Shown: positions 44,282 through 53,391 of the stretch, in pieces
Numbering within the stretch: position 1 is the first letter of the stretch
Layout of the letters: each line of letters begins with the position of its first letter
DNA from: CBDFKK01 sp965248815
GTDB lineage: Bacteria > Pseudomonadota > Alphaproteobacteria > SMXP01
DNA: 64,000 nucleotides
Reading direction: 5' to 3'
Assembly: GCA_965248815.1 (NCBI GenBank)
Contig: CBDFKK010000008.1
Span: 186,001 to 250,000, forward strand
Program-made: the position numbers and the translations under genes
The notes under the pieces: generated by a model
The model's input: the letters and a program-made list of their open reading frames with translations, nothing else
Told to the model about the DNA's origin: nothing
The model's database searches: none

Positions 44282-44671
44282 CTAAACGCGCCGCCGTTTA
44301 GGTGGGCGGCAACCATTATGCGGGATCGGCGTCACGTCGCGGATGGTCGTAATCGTAAATCCGACCGTCTGCAACGCTCGCAATGCCGATTCACGTCCGG
44401 ACCCCGGACCGCATACTTCGACTTCCAACGTTTTCATTCCGTGTTCTTGCGCTTTCTTGCCCGCCTCTTCAGCCGCCATTTGCGCGGCGAAGGGCGTGGA
44501 TTTTCGTGACCCTTTAAATCCCATCGATCCGGCTGAACACCAGGCTATTGCATTGCCTTGGGCATCCGCGATTGTGATCATCGTATTGTTAAAGGTCGCG
44601 TTTACATGGGCAACGCCAGAAGAAATGTTCTTCTTTTCTTTCTTACGAACCCGTTTGGTGTCTTTTGCCAT
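44282..44671 (-). CDS. rpsK: 30S ribosomal protein S11
   Basis: Platform protein of the small subunit, near the mRNA exit and the anti-Shine-Dalgarno region. The 129 residues show GVAHVNATFNNTMITI, SMGFKGSRKSTPFAAQ and the basic end NGCRPPKRRRV. It is 126 nt upstream of rpoA. No unusual residue was noticed. Confidence 0.98.
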   Translation of the reverse strand: MAKDTKRVRKKEKKNISSGVAHVNATFNNTMITIADAQGNAIAWCSAGSMGFKGSRKSTPFAAQMAAEEAGKKAQEHGMKTLEVEVCGPGSGRESALRALQTVGFTITTIRDVTPIPHNGCRPPKRRRV

Positions 44672-44749
44672 CTAATTCTCAATCCAAATTGCGCCGATTC
44701 AAGGAGACGATCTCATTCGCCTGACCTCCACCGACATGCAGATGCCTTG

Positions 44750-45118
44750 TTACTTCTTCCGACCCGCGATCGCTTTGGCGGGCCCTTTTCGCGTCCGAGC
44801 ATTCGTATGAGTCCGCTGACCTCGAACTGGTAAACCACGGCGATGCCGCAGTCCGCGGTAAGGCCCCAAGTCCATGAGGCGTTTAATGTTCATCGCGACT
44901 TGACGGCGCAAATCGCCTTCAACCACGTAATCCCGGTCGATGGTCTCGCGAATCTGCATGACCTCCGTGTCACTGAGTTCGTTGACGCGTTTGGTCAGTT
45001 CAATATTGTTCTTCTGACAAATCTCCTTGGCCTTCGTGTGACCAATGCCGTGGATATAGGTCAGCGCGATGGGAATGCGCTTTGCCGTCGGAATATTTAC
45101 GCCTGCTATTCGAGCCAC
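44750..45118 (-). CDS. rpsM: 30S ribosomal protein S13
   Basis: Head protein that contacts the P-site tRNA and forms bridges with L5. The 122 residues begin ARIAGVNIPTAKRIPIALTYI and end with the typical RGQRTHTNARTRKG. A gap of 175 bp separates it from adk upstream. rpmJ (L36), often found here in other bacteria, is absent from this position. Confidence 0.98.
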   Translation of the reverse strand: MARIAGVNIPTAKRIPIALTYIHGIGHTKAKEICQKNNIELTKRVNELSDTEVMQIRETIDRDYVVEGDLRRQVAMNIKRLMDLGPYRGLRHRRGLPVRGQRTHTNARTRKGPAKAIAGRKK

Positions 45119-45293
45119 TTTGTTCGCTCCCTCAACCCTTGATCAATCCTAGGGCTGTCTGTCGCCGCCTCACCAAAGAAAATGGCCGATTCTTCGAGCT
45201 AAAGAACCGCGCCGGGTCTCAATTCCCTTATTTTCCCGAGAGGCCGCGGATTATATGATTTGGTCGTCGCCAGTCAACCAATTACACCGTCGT

Positions 45294-45875
45294 CTAAGAC
45301 CTTTCTATGCCTATCAATATCTCGCCGATCTGGGCCGCAACCCCTTCGATGTCGCGCATCCCGTCCACAGCCATCAGTTTTCCCTGTTTCTCGTAGTATA
45401 GCAGCAGCGGCGCCGTCTGTTCACGATAGACCGACAGCCGGTTTTTCAACGTTTCCACGTTATCATCCGCCCGCACCTGGTCCGATTCTGCTGCACGTTT
45501 TTCAATACGCTCGATCAGAACATGATCCTCAACCCGAATTTCGATCACCGCATCGAGCGTCAGGGCTTTGTCCGCAATCATCCGATCCAAAGCCTCAGCC
45601 TGAGGGATGGTCCGCGGAAAGCCGTCAAGGATGAAGCCGGACTGACAGTCAGGATCATCGATGCAGTCGGAAATGATCCCTACGACAATCTCATCGGGCA
45701 CCAATTCCCCCCGATCCATGACTTTTTGGGCCTTCTTACCAATCTCGGTTTGCGCCGCCACCGCCGCGCGCAGCATGTCGCCGGTGGACAGCTTCGGCCA
45801 GCCCCGGGCCGCGGCAATCAGGTCGGCCTGGGTCCCCTTCCCGGCGCCCGGCGGACCAAACAAAATCAGCCTCAT
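45294..45875 (-). CDS. adk: Adenylate kinase
   Basis: Interconverts ATP plus AMP and 2 ADP. The 193 residues show the P-loop GPPGAGKGTQA at residues 7-17, LSTGDMLRAAV (AMP site) and FILDGFPRTIPQAEAL. The LID domain is the short type without the zinc insert of long forms, fitting alphaproteobacterial adk. Its ATG overlaps the secY stop by 4 nt, so it is translationally coupled. Position between secY and rpsM is typical of alphaproteobacteria. Confidence 0.97.
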   Translation of the reverse strand: MRLILFGPPGAGKGTQADLIAAARGWPKLSTGDMLRAAVAAQTEIGKKAQKVMDRGELVPDEIVVGIISDCIDDPDCQSGFILDGFPRTIPQAEALDRMIADKALTLDAVIEIRVEDHVLIERIEKRAAESDQVRADDNVETLKNRLSVYREQTAPLLLYYEKQGKLMAVDGMRDIEGVAAQIGEILIGIERS

Positions 45876-47200
45876 CGCCGGCTACCCCGTAATTTGGACT
45901 TCTTGATCAAGCCTTCATATTGATGTGCCAACAAATGACTTTGTATCTGGGCCACCGTGTCCATGGTCACGGTCACCACAATCAGGAGCGAGGTGCCGCC
46001 AAAATAAAACGGAATATTGGCCGCGCCCCTCAGATATTCTGGAATGAGGCAAATAATCGTGAGATAGATCGCACCGACCACGGTCAGTCGCGTGAGCACA
46101 TAGTCAATATATTCAGCCGTCCGTTTTCCCGGACGTATACCTGGAATAAACCCACCGTATTTCTTGAGATTGTCCGCCGTATCTTCAGGATTGAAAACAA
46201 TCGCCGTATAGAAAAAACAGAAAAAGATAATGCCGATTCCGAATATGAATAGATAAAGCGGTTGACCCGGCCCTAAATTCGCAGTGAAGAAAGTCACCCA
46301 TCCCGGGGCATCTTGGCCAGCAAATCCGACCAAAGTCGCGGGAAGTAACAAAAGGGACGACGCAAAGATCGGGGGGATGACCCCGGCCGAATTAAGCTTT
46401 AGCGGCAAGTGTGACTTCTCACCGCCGGTCATTTTGTTGCCCATTTGGCGCTTGGGATACTGGACCAACAGCCGGCGCTGCGAACGCTCGATAAAGACGA
46501 TGGCTACAATTATGGCAACAACGCCGAACGGCAAAAGAGTGATTGTAAGGGCGTCAATCGAACCGGCTCGTCCAGCTGCGAGCGTGCTGACAAGCGCGAG
46601 TGGTAACTCGGCCACAATACCGGAGAAGATGATCAATGAAATCCCGTTTCCCACGCCGCGCGCTGTTATTTGCTCACCGAGCCACATTAAAAACACGGTA
46701 CCGCAGGTAAGCGTTATCACCGCCGTGGCGTTAAAGAACCAACTCGTATCTACGACTAAATTGGCGTTTTGCAGACCGATTGAAATGCCGTAGGCCTGCA
46801 AGGCGGCCAGAACGACGGTGCCATACCGGGTGTATTGATTGATTTGTTTGCGGCCCTGCTCGCCTTCTTTTTTCAGTTGCGCCAAATGAGGTGAAACAGC
46901 GGTCATCAACTGCATGATGATGGACGCCGAGATGTAAGGCATGATGTTGAGGGCAAAAATCGCCATGCGCTCGACAGCACCGCCGGAAAACATATTGAAC
47001 ATGCCCAAGATGCCGCCTTGAGCATTCTCAAATGCTTGAGCAAAAGCTACCGGATCAATACCGGGCAGCGGGATATAGGTCCCCAGGCGATAAATCACCA
47101 GAGCTGCGAGCGTGAACCAAATTCGTTGTTTTAGCTCAGTCGCCTTGCCGAAGGCGGAGAGATTTAGATTAGCTGCTAGCTGTTCAGCGGCTGACGCCAT
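45872..47200 (-). CDS. secY: Preprotein translocase subunit SecY
   Basis: Forms the protein-conducting channel of the inner membrane with SecE and SecG. The 442 residues have ten predicted helices. Signature segments are LGTYIPLPGIDPVAF in the first part, the plug region FNMFSGGAVERMAIFALNI, and PGIRPGKRTAEYI in the cytosolic loop. The basic C-terminus ends SKLRGSRR. rplO precedes it by 133 nt, and adk overlaps its end. Confidence 0.98.
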   Translation of the reverse strand: MASAAEQLAANLNLSAFGKATELKQRIWFTLAALVIYRLGTYIPLPGIDPVAFAQAFENAQGGILGMFNMFSGGAVERMAIFALNIMPYISASIIMQLMTAVSPHLAQLKKEGEQGRKQINQYTRYGTVVLAALQAYGISIGLQNANLVVDTSWFFNATAVITLTCGTVFLMWLGEQITARGVGNGISLIIFSGIVAELPLALVSTLAAGRAGSIDALTITLLPFGVVAIIVAIVFIERSQRRLLVQYPKRQMGNKMTGGEKSHLPLKLNSAGVIPPIFASSLLLLPATLVGFAGQDAPGWVTFFTANLGPGQPLYLFIFGIGIIFFCFFYTAIVFNPEDTADNLKKYGGFIPGIRPGKRTAEYIDYVLTRLTVVGAIYLTIICLIPEYLRGAANIPFYFGGTSLLIVVTVTMDTVAQIQSHLLAHQYEGLIKKSKLRGSRR

Positions 47201-47333
47201 GTTGAAACTCCGTGCGCCGGACTTGCCTCGTTCCCTTTGAAACTCGGATCAGCGCCCAAATCGGTCCCTGTTCTTGTGCATATTGGGCCGGGTCGCCAAG
47301 AATTCCAGGCGCCCGTCAGCCTTTCAATGCAAC

Positions 47334-47891
47334 TTAGTTCTTACCCTCTGCCGCAGCTTTGGCATCATCGTCAGATTTCGCTGTTTTTCCGCCTTTTGCC
47401 TTGGTCTTCTTAGACTTCTTTTCCGGCTCAGCTACTTTCGGCAAAACAATTTTGCCGCCCGCCTTTTCGACGGCCGCAATGGCGGATTTACTGGCTCCTG
47501 CCACGTCTAAAGTCACCTTCGCTTTGAGCTCGCCGTTGCCCAGAATTCGAATGCCGTCCTTCTTGCGGCGCACAACGCCAGCAGCTTCCAGAACCTCCCC
47601 AGTAATCGGGGACCCGGCATCGAGCTTGCCGTCATCGATGGCTGCCTGGAGTCGCCCCAGATTTAGGACACTATATTGCTTGGGATTGATGGCCTTAAAG
47701 CCACGCTTGGGCAAACGCATATGAATGGGCATTTGACCGCCCTCAAAGCCGTTGATCGAAACACCCGATCGCGATTTTTGACCCTTAATGCCCCGGCCGG
47801 CAGTTTCACCCCACCCGCTGCCAAGGCCGCGGCCAACACGCTTGCGGGCCTTTCGCGCACCAGGATTATCTGTAAGCTGATTAAGTTTCAT
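47334..47891 (-). CDS. rplO: 50S ribosomal protein L15
   Basis: Late-assembly large-subunit protein. The 185 residues open with MKLNQLTDNPGARKARKRVG and the glycine-rich GRGLGSGWGETAGRG. The C-terminus carries about 35 extra residues rich in Lys, Ala and Asp compared with E. coli L15 (KKSKKTKAKGGKTAKSDDD). The body is normal. It lies 27 nt after rpmD. Confidence 0.97.
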   Translation of the reverse strand: MKLNQLTDNPGARKARKRVGRGLGSGWGETAGRGIKGQKSRSGVSINGFEGGQMPIHMRLPKRGFKAINPKQYSVLNLGRLQAAIDDGKLDAGSPITGEVLEAAGVVRRKKDGIRILGNGELKAKVTLDVAGASKSAIAAVEKAGGKIVLPKVAEPEKKSKKTKAKGGKTAKSDDDAKAAAEGKN

Positions 47892-47918
47892 TGCAGCTCA
47901 TGCCTTCGCTAAATTCAA

Positions 47919-48119
47919 TTACGACTGTTCGTCGACGACCTCGACCAAATGGCTAACTTTTCGGATCATGCCGCGTACGGAAAGTGTGTCTTCCAACTCG
48001 CGGACCCGATGCATTTTATTCAAACCTAGACCCACCAATGTTGCACGTTGGTCGGATCGGCGCCGGATGGGACTGCCTATCTGTTTGACTTTTAAGGTCT
48101 TTTTCGAATTCTCTGACAT
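47919..48119 (-). CDS. rpmD: 50S ribosomal protein L30
   Basis: Small large-subunit protein of 66 residues. KVKQIGSPIRRRSDQRATLVG and LNKMHRVRELEDTLSVRGMI are the typical L30 segments. It lies between rpsE and rplO in standard spc-operon order, 51 nt after rpsE. Confidence 0.96.
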   Translation of the reverse strand: MSENSKKTLKVKQIGSPIRRRSDQRATLVGLGLNKMHRVRELEDTLSVRGMIRKVSHLVEVVDEQS

Positions 48120-48170
48120 CGGATTTGCCCTATTTCAAATCGGCTGCGTGTTTGGAGGAAACCCGGTTCA

Positions 48171-48722
48171 CTACTCTGTGACTACGGTTGATGCATCGGT
48201 TCCCGTCCGCCGCGAAACAATTTCACCGATCTTCTTGCCGCGCTTTGCCGCGACCTGTCGCGGACTGACCATTTGTGCAAGCCCTGCGAGCGTCGCGCGT
48301 ACCATATTGTACGGATTGGACGATCCAATCGACTTTGCCACCACGTCCTGAACGCCCAATGCTTCGAAAACGGCACGCATGGGACCACCCGCGATAATTC
48401 CCGTACCCGCTGGCGCAGAGCGCAGGACAACCCGGCCCGCGCCATGGCGCGATTCCACATCGTGATGCAACGTCCGGCCTTCTCGAAGCGGCACGCGCAG
48501 CAACTTGCGCTTGGCCGCTTCGGTCGCTTTGCGAATTGCTTCCGGCACTTCGCGCGCCTTACCGTGACCGACGCCGACTCTGCCCTTTTGATCTCCGACG
48601 ACAACAAGGGCGGCAAATCCAAACCGGCGCCCACCTTTTACGACTTTGGCGACCCGGTTAATATGAACCAGTCGATCTATGAATTCGCTATCGCGATCTT
48701 CGCGTTGAACCGATCTTGCCAC
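48171..48722 (-). CDS. rpsE: 30S ribosomal protein S5
   Basis: Contributes to decoding fidelity and mRNA unwinding at the entry tunnel. The 183 residues include FIDRLVHINRVAKVVKGGRR, GVGHGKAREVPEAIRKA and RSAPAGTGIIAGGPMRAV. The start is a GTG at 48722. No substitution typical of ram or spectinomycin-resistant forms was noticed, but I could not align it. Confidence 0.97.
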   Translation of the reverse strand: MARSVQREDRDSEFIDRLVHINRVAKVVKGGRRFGFAALVVVGDQKGRVGVGHGKAREVPEAIRKATEAAKRKLLRVPLREGRTLHHDVESRHGAGRVVLRSAPAGTGIIAGGPMRAVFEALGVQDVVAKSIGSSNPYNMVRATLAGLAQMVSPRQVAAKRGKKIGEIVSRRTGTDASTVVTE

Positions 48723-48734
48723 TATACGTCACCT

Positions 48735-49097
48735 TTAAAAATTGAGACCGGATTCTCGCGCCGCTTCGGCGAGAGATTTGACGCGGCCGTGATAGAGGTA
48801 GCCGCCCCGGTCAAAAATCACATCCTTAATTCCGGCTTTTGTCGCACGTTCGCCTACCGCTTTGCCGACTGCGGCAGCGGCATCCCGATTGCCGCCTTTG
48901 GGCATGTCTTTCTTAAGCGCCTTGTCAAGTGTAGAGGCGGCAACCAACGTTTCGCCTTTCGCATCATCGATAATCTGGGCATAGATATTTTTGCCAGAAC
49001 GAAAAATGCTGAGCCGCGGACGGCCCCCGGCAGCGTCTCTAATGCGCCTGCGCACGCGATTTTGTCGCTTCGCCGAAACAGTTTTCGAGTTCGCCAT
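48735..49097 (-). CDS. rplR: 50S ribosomal protein L18
   Basis: Binds 5S rRNA together with L5. The 120 residues have the basic N-terminus RQNRVRRRIRDAAGGRPRLS and end with HGRVKSLAEAARESGLNF, as usual. It lies 12 nt upstream of rpsE and 5 nt after rplF. Confidence 0.98.
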   Translation of the reverse strand: MANSKTVSAKRQNRVRRRIRDAAGGRPRLSIFRSGKNIYAQIIDDAKGETLVAASTLDKALKKDMPKGGNRDAAAAVGKAVGERATKAGIKDVIFDRGGYLYHGRVKSLAEAARESGLNF

Positions 49098-49102
49098 AGC
49101 TC

Positions 49103-49636
49103 TTACTTCTTCTTTCCTTCTTTGATCAAAACGTATTCGTCTTTGTAACGAATGCCCTTGCCCTTGTAAGGTTCGGGTGGACGATACGAGCGAATAACGG
49201 CCGCAGCTTGACCGACTTTTTGCTTATCAATTCCGACCACTATGACTTCCGTTTGAGAGGGACATGACAATTCAACACCTGCCGGTGGCTTGAAGATGAC
49301 CTCGTGGCTCAAGCCCAACTGCAGCTTTAAGTCTTTTCCTTGAAGTTGCGCACGATATCCCGTTCCCCTCAATTCGAGTTCTTTCTTGAACCCTTCCGTT
49401 ACGCCAACGACAAGATTGCTAATCAAGCTGCGCTGCAATCCCCACATGGACCTTGCACGCTTGGTCTCATCGCGTGGTGTAACATCAATGCTGCCGTCAT
49501 CAAGCTTTGCGATGACCTCATCGAGCAAATTCGCGGTCAGCTCGCCCTTGGGACCCTTGACGGTAACGGCCGCGCCGTCGATGGAGGCCGTAACGCCGCT
49601 CGGAACCGGGATGGGTTTCTTGCCTATTCGTGACAT
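49103..49636 (-). CDS. rplF: 50S ribosomal protein L6
   Basis: Large-subunit protein near the sarcin-ricin loop and factor-binding site. The 177 residues contain two related alpha-beta domains. SRIGKKPIPVPSGV opens it, and the C-terminal RPPEPYKGKGIRYKDE motif binds rRNA. It lies 54 nt after rpsH. Confidence 0.98.
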   Translation of the reverse strand: MSRIGKKPIPVPSGVTASIDGAAVTVKGPKGELTANLLDEVIAKLDDGSIDVTPRDETKRARSMWGLQRSLISNLVVGVTEGFKKELELRGTGYRAQLQGKDLKLQLGLSHEVIFKPPAGVELSCPSQTEVIVVGIDKQKVGQAAAVIRSYRPPEPYKGKGIRYKDEYVLIKEGKKK

Positions 49637-49690
49637 TGCGTAAACCTAATCAATCGTTTTGCGGCCGGCATGCGCCGCCGCTGGCACTGC

Positions 49691-50089
49691 TTAGTAAACC
49701 TGACAAAGAACTTCTCCGCCGACATTTTCAGCGCGCGCGGCTGCATCAGACATCACGCCCTTGGGAGTCGACAAAATCGAGATCCCCAAGCCGTTTTGCA
49801 CACGAGGCAATTCCGTCACGCTTGAATAAACGCGGCGACCCGGCGTCGAGATGCGTCGGATATCGGAAATAACCGGCTCGCCCTCATAATATTTGAGCTC
49901 GATTTCAAACTCCGGCCTGTTACCTAGGCGTTCAATCTCCGCATAGCCGCGGATAAAGCCCTCTTCGCGCAATACGTCCAACACCCAGCCTCGCAGACGG
50001 GATGCTGGCGTTGAGACTTTGGATTTCTTGCGCATCTGCGCATTACGAATCCGCGTCAACATATCGCCCAATGGATCATTCACTGGCAT
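49691..50089 (-). CDS. rpsH: 30S ribosomal protein S8
   Basis: Binds the central domain of 16S rRNA; in enteric bacteria it is also the translational repressor of the spc operon. The 132 residues begin VNDPLGDMLTRIRNAQM and end with STPKGVMSDAAARAENVGGE. Repression here is not visible in the sequence. It follows rpsN by 12 nt. Confidence 0.97.
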   Translation of the reverse strand: MPVNDPLGDMLTRIRNAQMRKKSKVSTPASRLRGWVLDVLREEGFIRGYAEIERLGNRPEFEIELKYYEGEPVISDIRRISTPGRRVYSSVTELPRVQNGLGISILSTPKGVMSDAAARAENVGGEVLCQVY

Positions 50090-50101
50090 ATAGCGTGTCT
50101 C

Positions 50102-50407
50102 CTACCAACTCGATTTCACCATTCCGGGTATCTGACCCTTGCTGGCAAGTTCCCTGAGAGCAATGCGCGACATTCGCAGCTTGCGGTAATATGCTCGTGG
50201 ACGTCCGGTTACTTCACACCGATTACGAATGCGAGTCGGTGACGAATTCCGCGGCAACTCCGCAAGCTTTAAACGCGCAGCGAAACGCTCTTCGTTCGGC
50301 AACGACTTATCGGACGCAATCGCCTTCAGTCTTTTTCGTTTCTTGCCATACTTCTTGGACAAACGAGTGACCATCTTGTTGCGCTCTACCGAGCTTTTTT
50401 TGGCCAT
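50102..50407 (-). CDS. rpsN: 30S ribosomal protein S14 (zinc-free type)
   Basis: Head protein of the small subunit. The 101-residue length and lack of the CxxC...CxxC motif mark the zinc-independent long form. CEVTGRPRAYYRKLRMSRIA carries a single Cys, and the end is GQIPGMVKSSW as normal. It lies 41 nt after rplE. Confidence 0.98.
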   Translation of the reverse strand: MAKKSSVERNKMVTRLSKKYGKKRKRLKAIASDKSLPNEERFAARLKLAELPRNSSPTRIRNRCEVTGRPRAYYRKLRMSRIALRELASKGQIPGMVKSSW

Positions 50408-50448
50408 TCAGTCCTCCTTTATTACTGGTCGCTCTCGATCAAAATTCA

Positions 50449-51006
50449 CTACTCTGCAAACGGAAAGTCGAATTCGGCGAGCAGAGCGCGCGCCTCATCG
50501 TCATTCTTAGCCGTCGTGCAAACGATGATATCCATGCCCCATGTGTGGTCGATATCGTCATATTGGATTTCGGGAAATACAATGTGCTCCTTCAAACCCA
50601 TGGCGAAATTTCCGTTTCCGTCAAAACTTTTTTTGTTGAGGCCACGAAAGTCCCGGACCCTCGGTAACGCCACGTTGACAAGCCGATCGACAAACTCATA
50701 CATGCGTTCTTTGCGAAGCGTCACCTTGACGCCAATTGCCATTCCCTCGCGCAACTTAAAAGACGCAACGGACTTGCGCGCTTTTACGACGACCGGTTTC
50801 TGTCCAGCGATCATGGTCATTGCTTGCACAGCCGACTTCACGACCTTCGAATCTTTTGTTGCTTCGCCCACGCCAATATTGATGACGACTTTGTCTAACT
50901 TCGGAATCTTCATCGGATTCGTGTAGTCGAACTTTTTTTGCAGCGCCGGACGAACCGATTCCAGGTAGCGTTGCTTGCTGTAGGGAACATATGCTTGTTC
51001 AGACAT
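50449..51006 (-). CDS. rplE: 50S ribosomal protein L5
   Basis: Binds 5S rRNA and contacts P-site tRNA and S13. The 185 residues include NPMKIPKLDKVVINIGVGEA, TGQKP-like IAGQKPVVVKARKSVASF and the end HTWGMDIIVCTTAKNDDEA. It overlaps the end of rplX by 8 nt, implying coupling. Confidence 0.98.
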   Translation of the reverse strand: MSEQAYVPYSKQRYLESVRPALQKKFDYTNPMKIPKLDKVVINIGVGEATKDSKVVKSAVQAMTMIAGQKPVVVKARKSVASFKLREGMAIGVKVTLRKERMYEFVDRLVNVALPRVRDFRGLNKKSFDGNGNFAMGLKEHIVFPEIQYDDIDHTWGMDIIVCTTAKNDDEARALLAEFDFPFAE

Positions 51007-51322
51007 CGATTACTTCCCCTGAACGCCTGGCAGCGCGAACTTTCCGCCCGTCTTCGAGAACCTTAATGAACACCCGTGTCGGTTTGTTATTTTCCGGGTC
51101 GACATGAGCAATATTCGACATATCGATCGGCGCTTCCTTCGTAATAATGCCGCCCTGCTGCGTTTGCGATTGACGCTGATGGCGTTTCACGACGTTCACC
51201 CCTTGCACCAGGGCGCGCCGCTCTTTGGGAATGATCTTGAGGATCTCGCCTTGCTTGCCTTTGTCTTTTCCCGAAATGACGATGACGCGATCGCCCTTTT
51301 TCATCTTGAATTTGCCGGCCAT
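50999..51322 (-). CDS. rplX: 50S ribosomal protein L24
   Basis: Assembly-initiating protein near the exit tunnel. The KOW motif is at DRVIVISGKDKGKQGEILKI. I chose the ATG at 51322, which overlaps the rplN stop as TGATG; a GTG at 51325 is an alternative. That gives 107 residues. Confidence 0.96.
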   Translation of the reverse strand: MAGKFKMKKGDRVIVISGKDKGKQGEILKIIPKERRALVQGVNVVKRHQRQSQTQQGGIITKEAPIDMSNIAHVDPENNKPTRVFIKVLEDGRKVRAARRSGEVIDV

Positions 51323-51690
51323 CACAAGACCTCCGGGGCTAACGACATGATTTTCATGTGTTTTTTTGCCCTCAATTCTCGCGTGACAGGCCCGAATATG
51401 CGCGTGCCGATCGGTTCCATTTGATTGTTCACAAGCACGGCGGCGTTTCGGTCAAATCGAATGCAGCTGCCGTCTGCCCGCTGAATATCCTTTGCGGTGC
51501 GCACGACGATGGCCTTCATTACATCGCCCTTCTTAACTCGCCCTCGCGGGATCGCCTCTTTCACGCTGACAACAATAATATCGCCCACGGATGCATACTT
51601 TCTGTTCGCGCCGCCCAACACCTTGATGCATTGCACGCGCTTCGCGCCCGAATTGTCGGCGACATCTAAATTCGTTTGCATCTGAATCAT
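51322..51690 (-). CDS. rplN: 50S ribosomal protein L14
   Basis: Interface protein forming part of intersubunit bridges. The 122 residues match the standard length. MIQMQTNLDVADNSGAKRVQ opens it, and GTRIFGPVTRELRAKKHMKI lies near the end. It overlaps the start of rplX. Confidence 0.98.
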   Translation of the reverse strand: MIQMQTNLDVADNSGAKRVQCIKVLGGANRKYASVGDIIVVSVKEAIPRGRVKKGDVMKAIVVRTAKDIQRADGSCIRFDRNAAVLVNNQMEPIGTRIFGPVTRELRAKKHMKIMSLAPEVL

Positions 51691-51746
51691 AACCGCATGC
51701 TCCGCTCAAGGTCCCGGCGCCCGCCAACTATCGTCAACGAGTCAAC

Positions 51747-51977
51747 CTATTCGCCAATGACCTGCCACCTTTTTCTTTTCGATATGGGCCGGCACTCTTG
51801 AATTCTTACGATGTCACCAATCTTGTATTTGTTGTCTGGATCATGCGCGCTGTAACGCTTGGACTGTCGAATAGTCTTTTTCATCACCGGATGGGCGTAA
51901 CTGCGGTCAATGCGAACGACGATTGTCTTTTCGCCCTTGTCGCTTACCACTTCACCTTGCATGACGCGTTTTGGCAC
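51747..51977 (-). CDS. rpsQ: 30S ribosomal protein S17
   Basis: Primary 16S rRNA-binding protein of 76 residues with the OB-fold segments MQGEVVSDKGEKTIVVRIDR and GDIVRIQECRPISKRKRW. It follows rpmC by 11 nt and precedes rplN by 56 nt, as in the usual order. Confidence 0.97.
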   Translation of the reverse strand: MPKRVMQGEVVSDKGEKTIVVRIDRSYAHPVMKKTIRQSKRYSAHDPDNKYKIGDIVRIQECRPISKRKRWQVIGE

Positions 51978-51988
51978 TTTGAATTCTC

Positions 51989-52207
51989 CTAGCTTGACTT
52001 CTTGCTGTCTGCGTCAGCCGCTTTTTCGGAGACGTTTAAAGCAGTTTGCAAGCGCGCAATGTCCCGGCGCACGAGCTGCACGCGTGCCGTATTTTCGAGT
52101 TGCCCGGTTGCCTTTTGGAAGCGCAAGTTAAATTGCTCCTTCTTGAGCTCCATAAGCTTGTCCCGCACTTGATCCGGGGTCAGATCTCTTACTTCACTCG
52201 CCTTCAT
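51989..52207 (-). CDS. rpmC: 50S ribosomal protein L29
   Basis: Small two-helix protein at the exit tunnel, a docking site for trigger factor and SRP. From the ATG at 52207 it has 72 residues: MKASEVRDLTPDQVRDKLME, then the conserved FNLRFQKATGQLENTARV. A longer frame to 52252 would overlap the end of rplP and is not family-like. The C-terminus adds a short Ala/Asp/Lys tail. Confidence 0.94.
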   Translation of the reverse strand: MKASEVRDLTPDQVRDKLMELKKEQFNLRFQKATGQLENTARVQLVRRDIARLQTALNVSEKAADADSKKSS

Positions 52208-52235
52208 TTCAAATGTCTCTCTGTCCGGTAGCCCG

Positions 52236-52655
52236 TTAGCTTTCGGCGCCAATACGAGTCACCGTTCGGCACTTCAGCGGTAATTTCGCAGCACCCAATT
52301 CAAGCGCGCGCCGGGCTACAGGTGCCGACACTCCGGCCACTTCAAATAAAATGCGTCCCGGCTTGACGCGGCACATCCAATATTCGGGCGTACCCTTGCC
52401 CTTTCCCATGCGAACTTCCGTCGGCTTTTGGCTGACGGGTACGTCAGGATAAATACGAATCCACACGCGGCCCGCGCGTTTCATGTGCCTGGTAATCGCC
52501 CTCCGTGCCGCTTCGATTTGGCGCGCTGTAACCCGTGCGGCATGCTCAGCTTTCAGGCCATAGTCACCACTATTGAGGGCAGCGCCGCGATGGGCGTTGC
52601 CATGAATGCGGCCCTTATGGGCTTTGCGGAATTTTGTTTTCTTTGGCTGTAACAT
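52236..52655 (-). CDS. rplP: 50S ribosomal protein L16
   Basis: Large-subunit protein close to the A-site tRNA. The 139 residues open MLQPKKTKFRKAHKGRIHGN and contain RVWIRIYPDVPVSQKPTEVRM, GKGKGTPEYWMCRVKPGRILF as usual. It lies 31 nt after rpsC. Confidence 0.98.
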   Translation of the reverse strand: MLQPKKTKFRKAHKGRIHGNAHRGAALNSGDYGLKAEHAARVTARQIEAARRAITRHMKRAGRVWIRIYPDVPVSQKPTEVRMGKGKGTPEYWMCRVKPGRILFEVAGVSAPVARRALELGAAKLPLKCRTVTRIGAES

Positions 52656-52686
52656 GGTTCTTCGGTCTTGTTGAAATCAATCAAAT

Positions 52687-53391
52687 CTAATTGCGGCGTG
52701 ACCGGCCTGGACCACCGGCTTCTTGCATTTCTGCTGCTCGTTTGTCCTGGGCCATGGGGTCGTGTTCCATGATTTCTCCCTTAAAGATCCAGACTTTCAC
52801 ACCACAAATTCCGTAGGCCGTTACGGCTTTGGCAACTCCGTAATCGATGTCGGCACGCAAGGTATGAAGCGGTACGCGGCCCTCGCGGTACCATTCCATC
52901 CGCGCGATTTCAGCGCCGCCAAGACGCCCACCTACATTGATGCGCACGCCCAGTGCGCCGAGGCGCATGGCCGATTGCATAGCGCGTTTCATGGCCCGGC
53001 GAAACGCAACGCGGCGCTCCAACTGCTGTGCGATATTCTCTGCAACAAGCTTGGCGTCGATTTCAGGTTTGCGAACTTCGACAATATTGAGATGCACTTT
53101 ACTGTCAGTCCGCCGCGCCAGATCCTGTCGCAGCTTTTCGATATCCACACCCTTCTTACCGATCACGACGCCTGGCCGCGCAGTGTGAATGGTCACGCGG
53201 CATTTCTTGTGCGGTCTTTCGATTACGATTCGCGACACGCCGGCCTGCTTGAGTTTCTTGTTAAGCGCCTCGCGTATTTGAATGTCTTCGTGCAGGAGCT
53301 TTCCATACTCGGCACGACCGGCATACCATCGCGAGTCCCACGTCCTGTTAATCCCAAGACGCATGCCGATGGGATTTACTTTTTGGCCCAT
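52687..53391 (-). CDS. rpsC: 30S ribosomal protein S3
   Basis: Forms the mRNA entry with S4 and S5. The 234 residues show GQKVNPIGMRLGINRTWDS, the KH segment RPGVVIGKKGVDIEKLRQDL and RRAMKRAMQSAMRLGALGV. The ATG overlaps the rplV stop by 1 nt (TAATG). Confidence 0.98.
   Translation of the reverse strand: MGQKVNPIGMRLGINRTWDSRWYAGRAEYGKLLHEDIQIREALNKKLKQAGVSRIVIERPHKKCRVTIHTARPGVVIGKKGVDIEKLRQDLARRTDSKVHLNIVEVRKPEIDAKLVAENIAQQLERRVAFRRAMKRAMQSAMRLGALGVRINVGGRLGGAEIARMEWYREGRVPLHTLRADIDYGVAKAVTAYGICGVKVWIFKGEIMEHDPMAQDKRAAEMQEAGGPGRSRRN

Noticed and set aside
48273..49148. 291-residue plus-strand frame over rpsE and rplR
   Set aside because: It is antisense to two clearly identified ribosomal genes.
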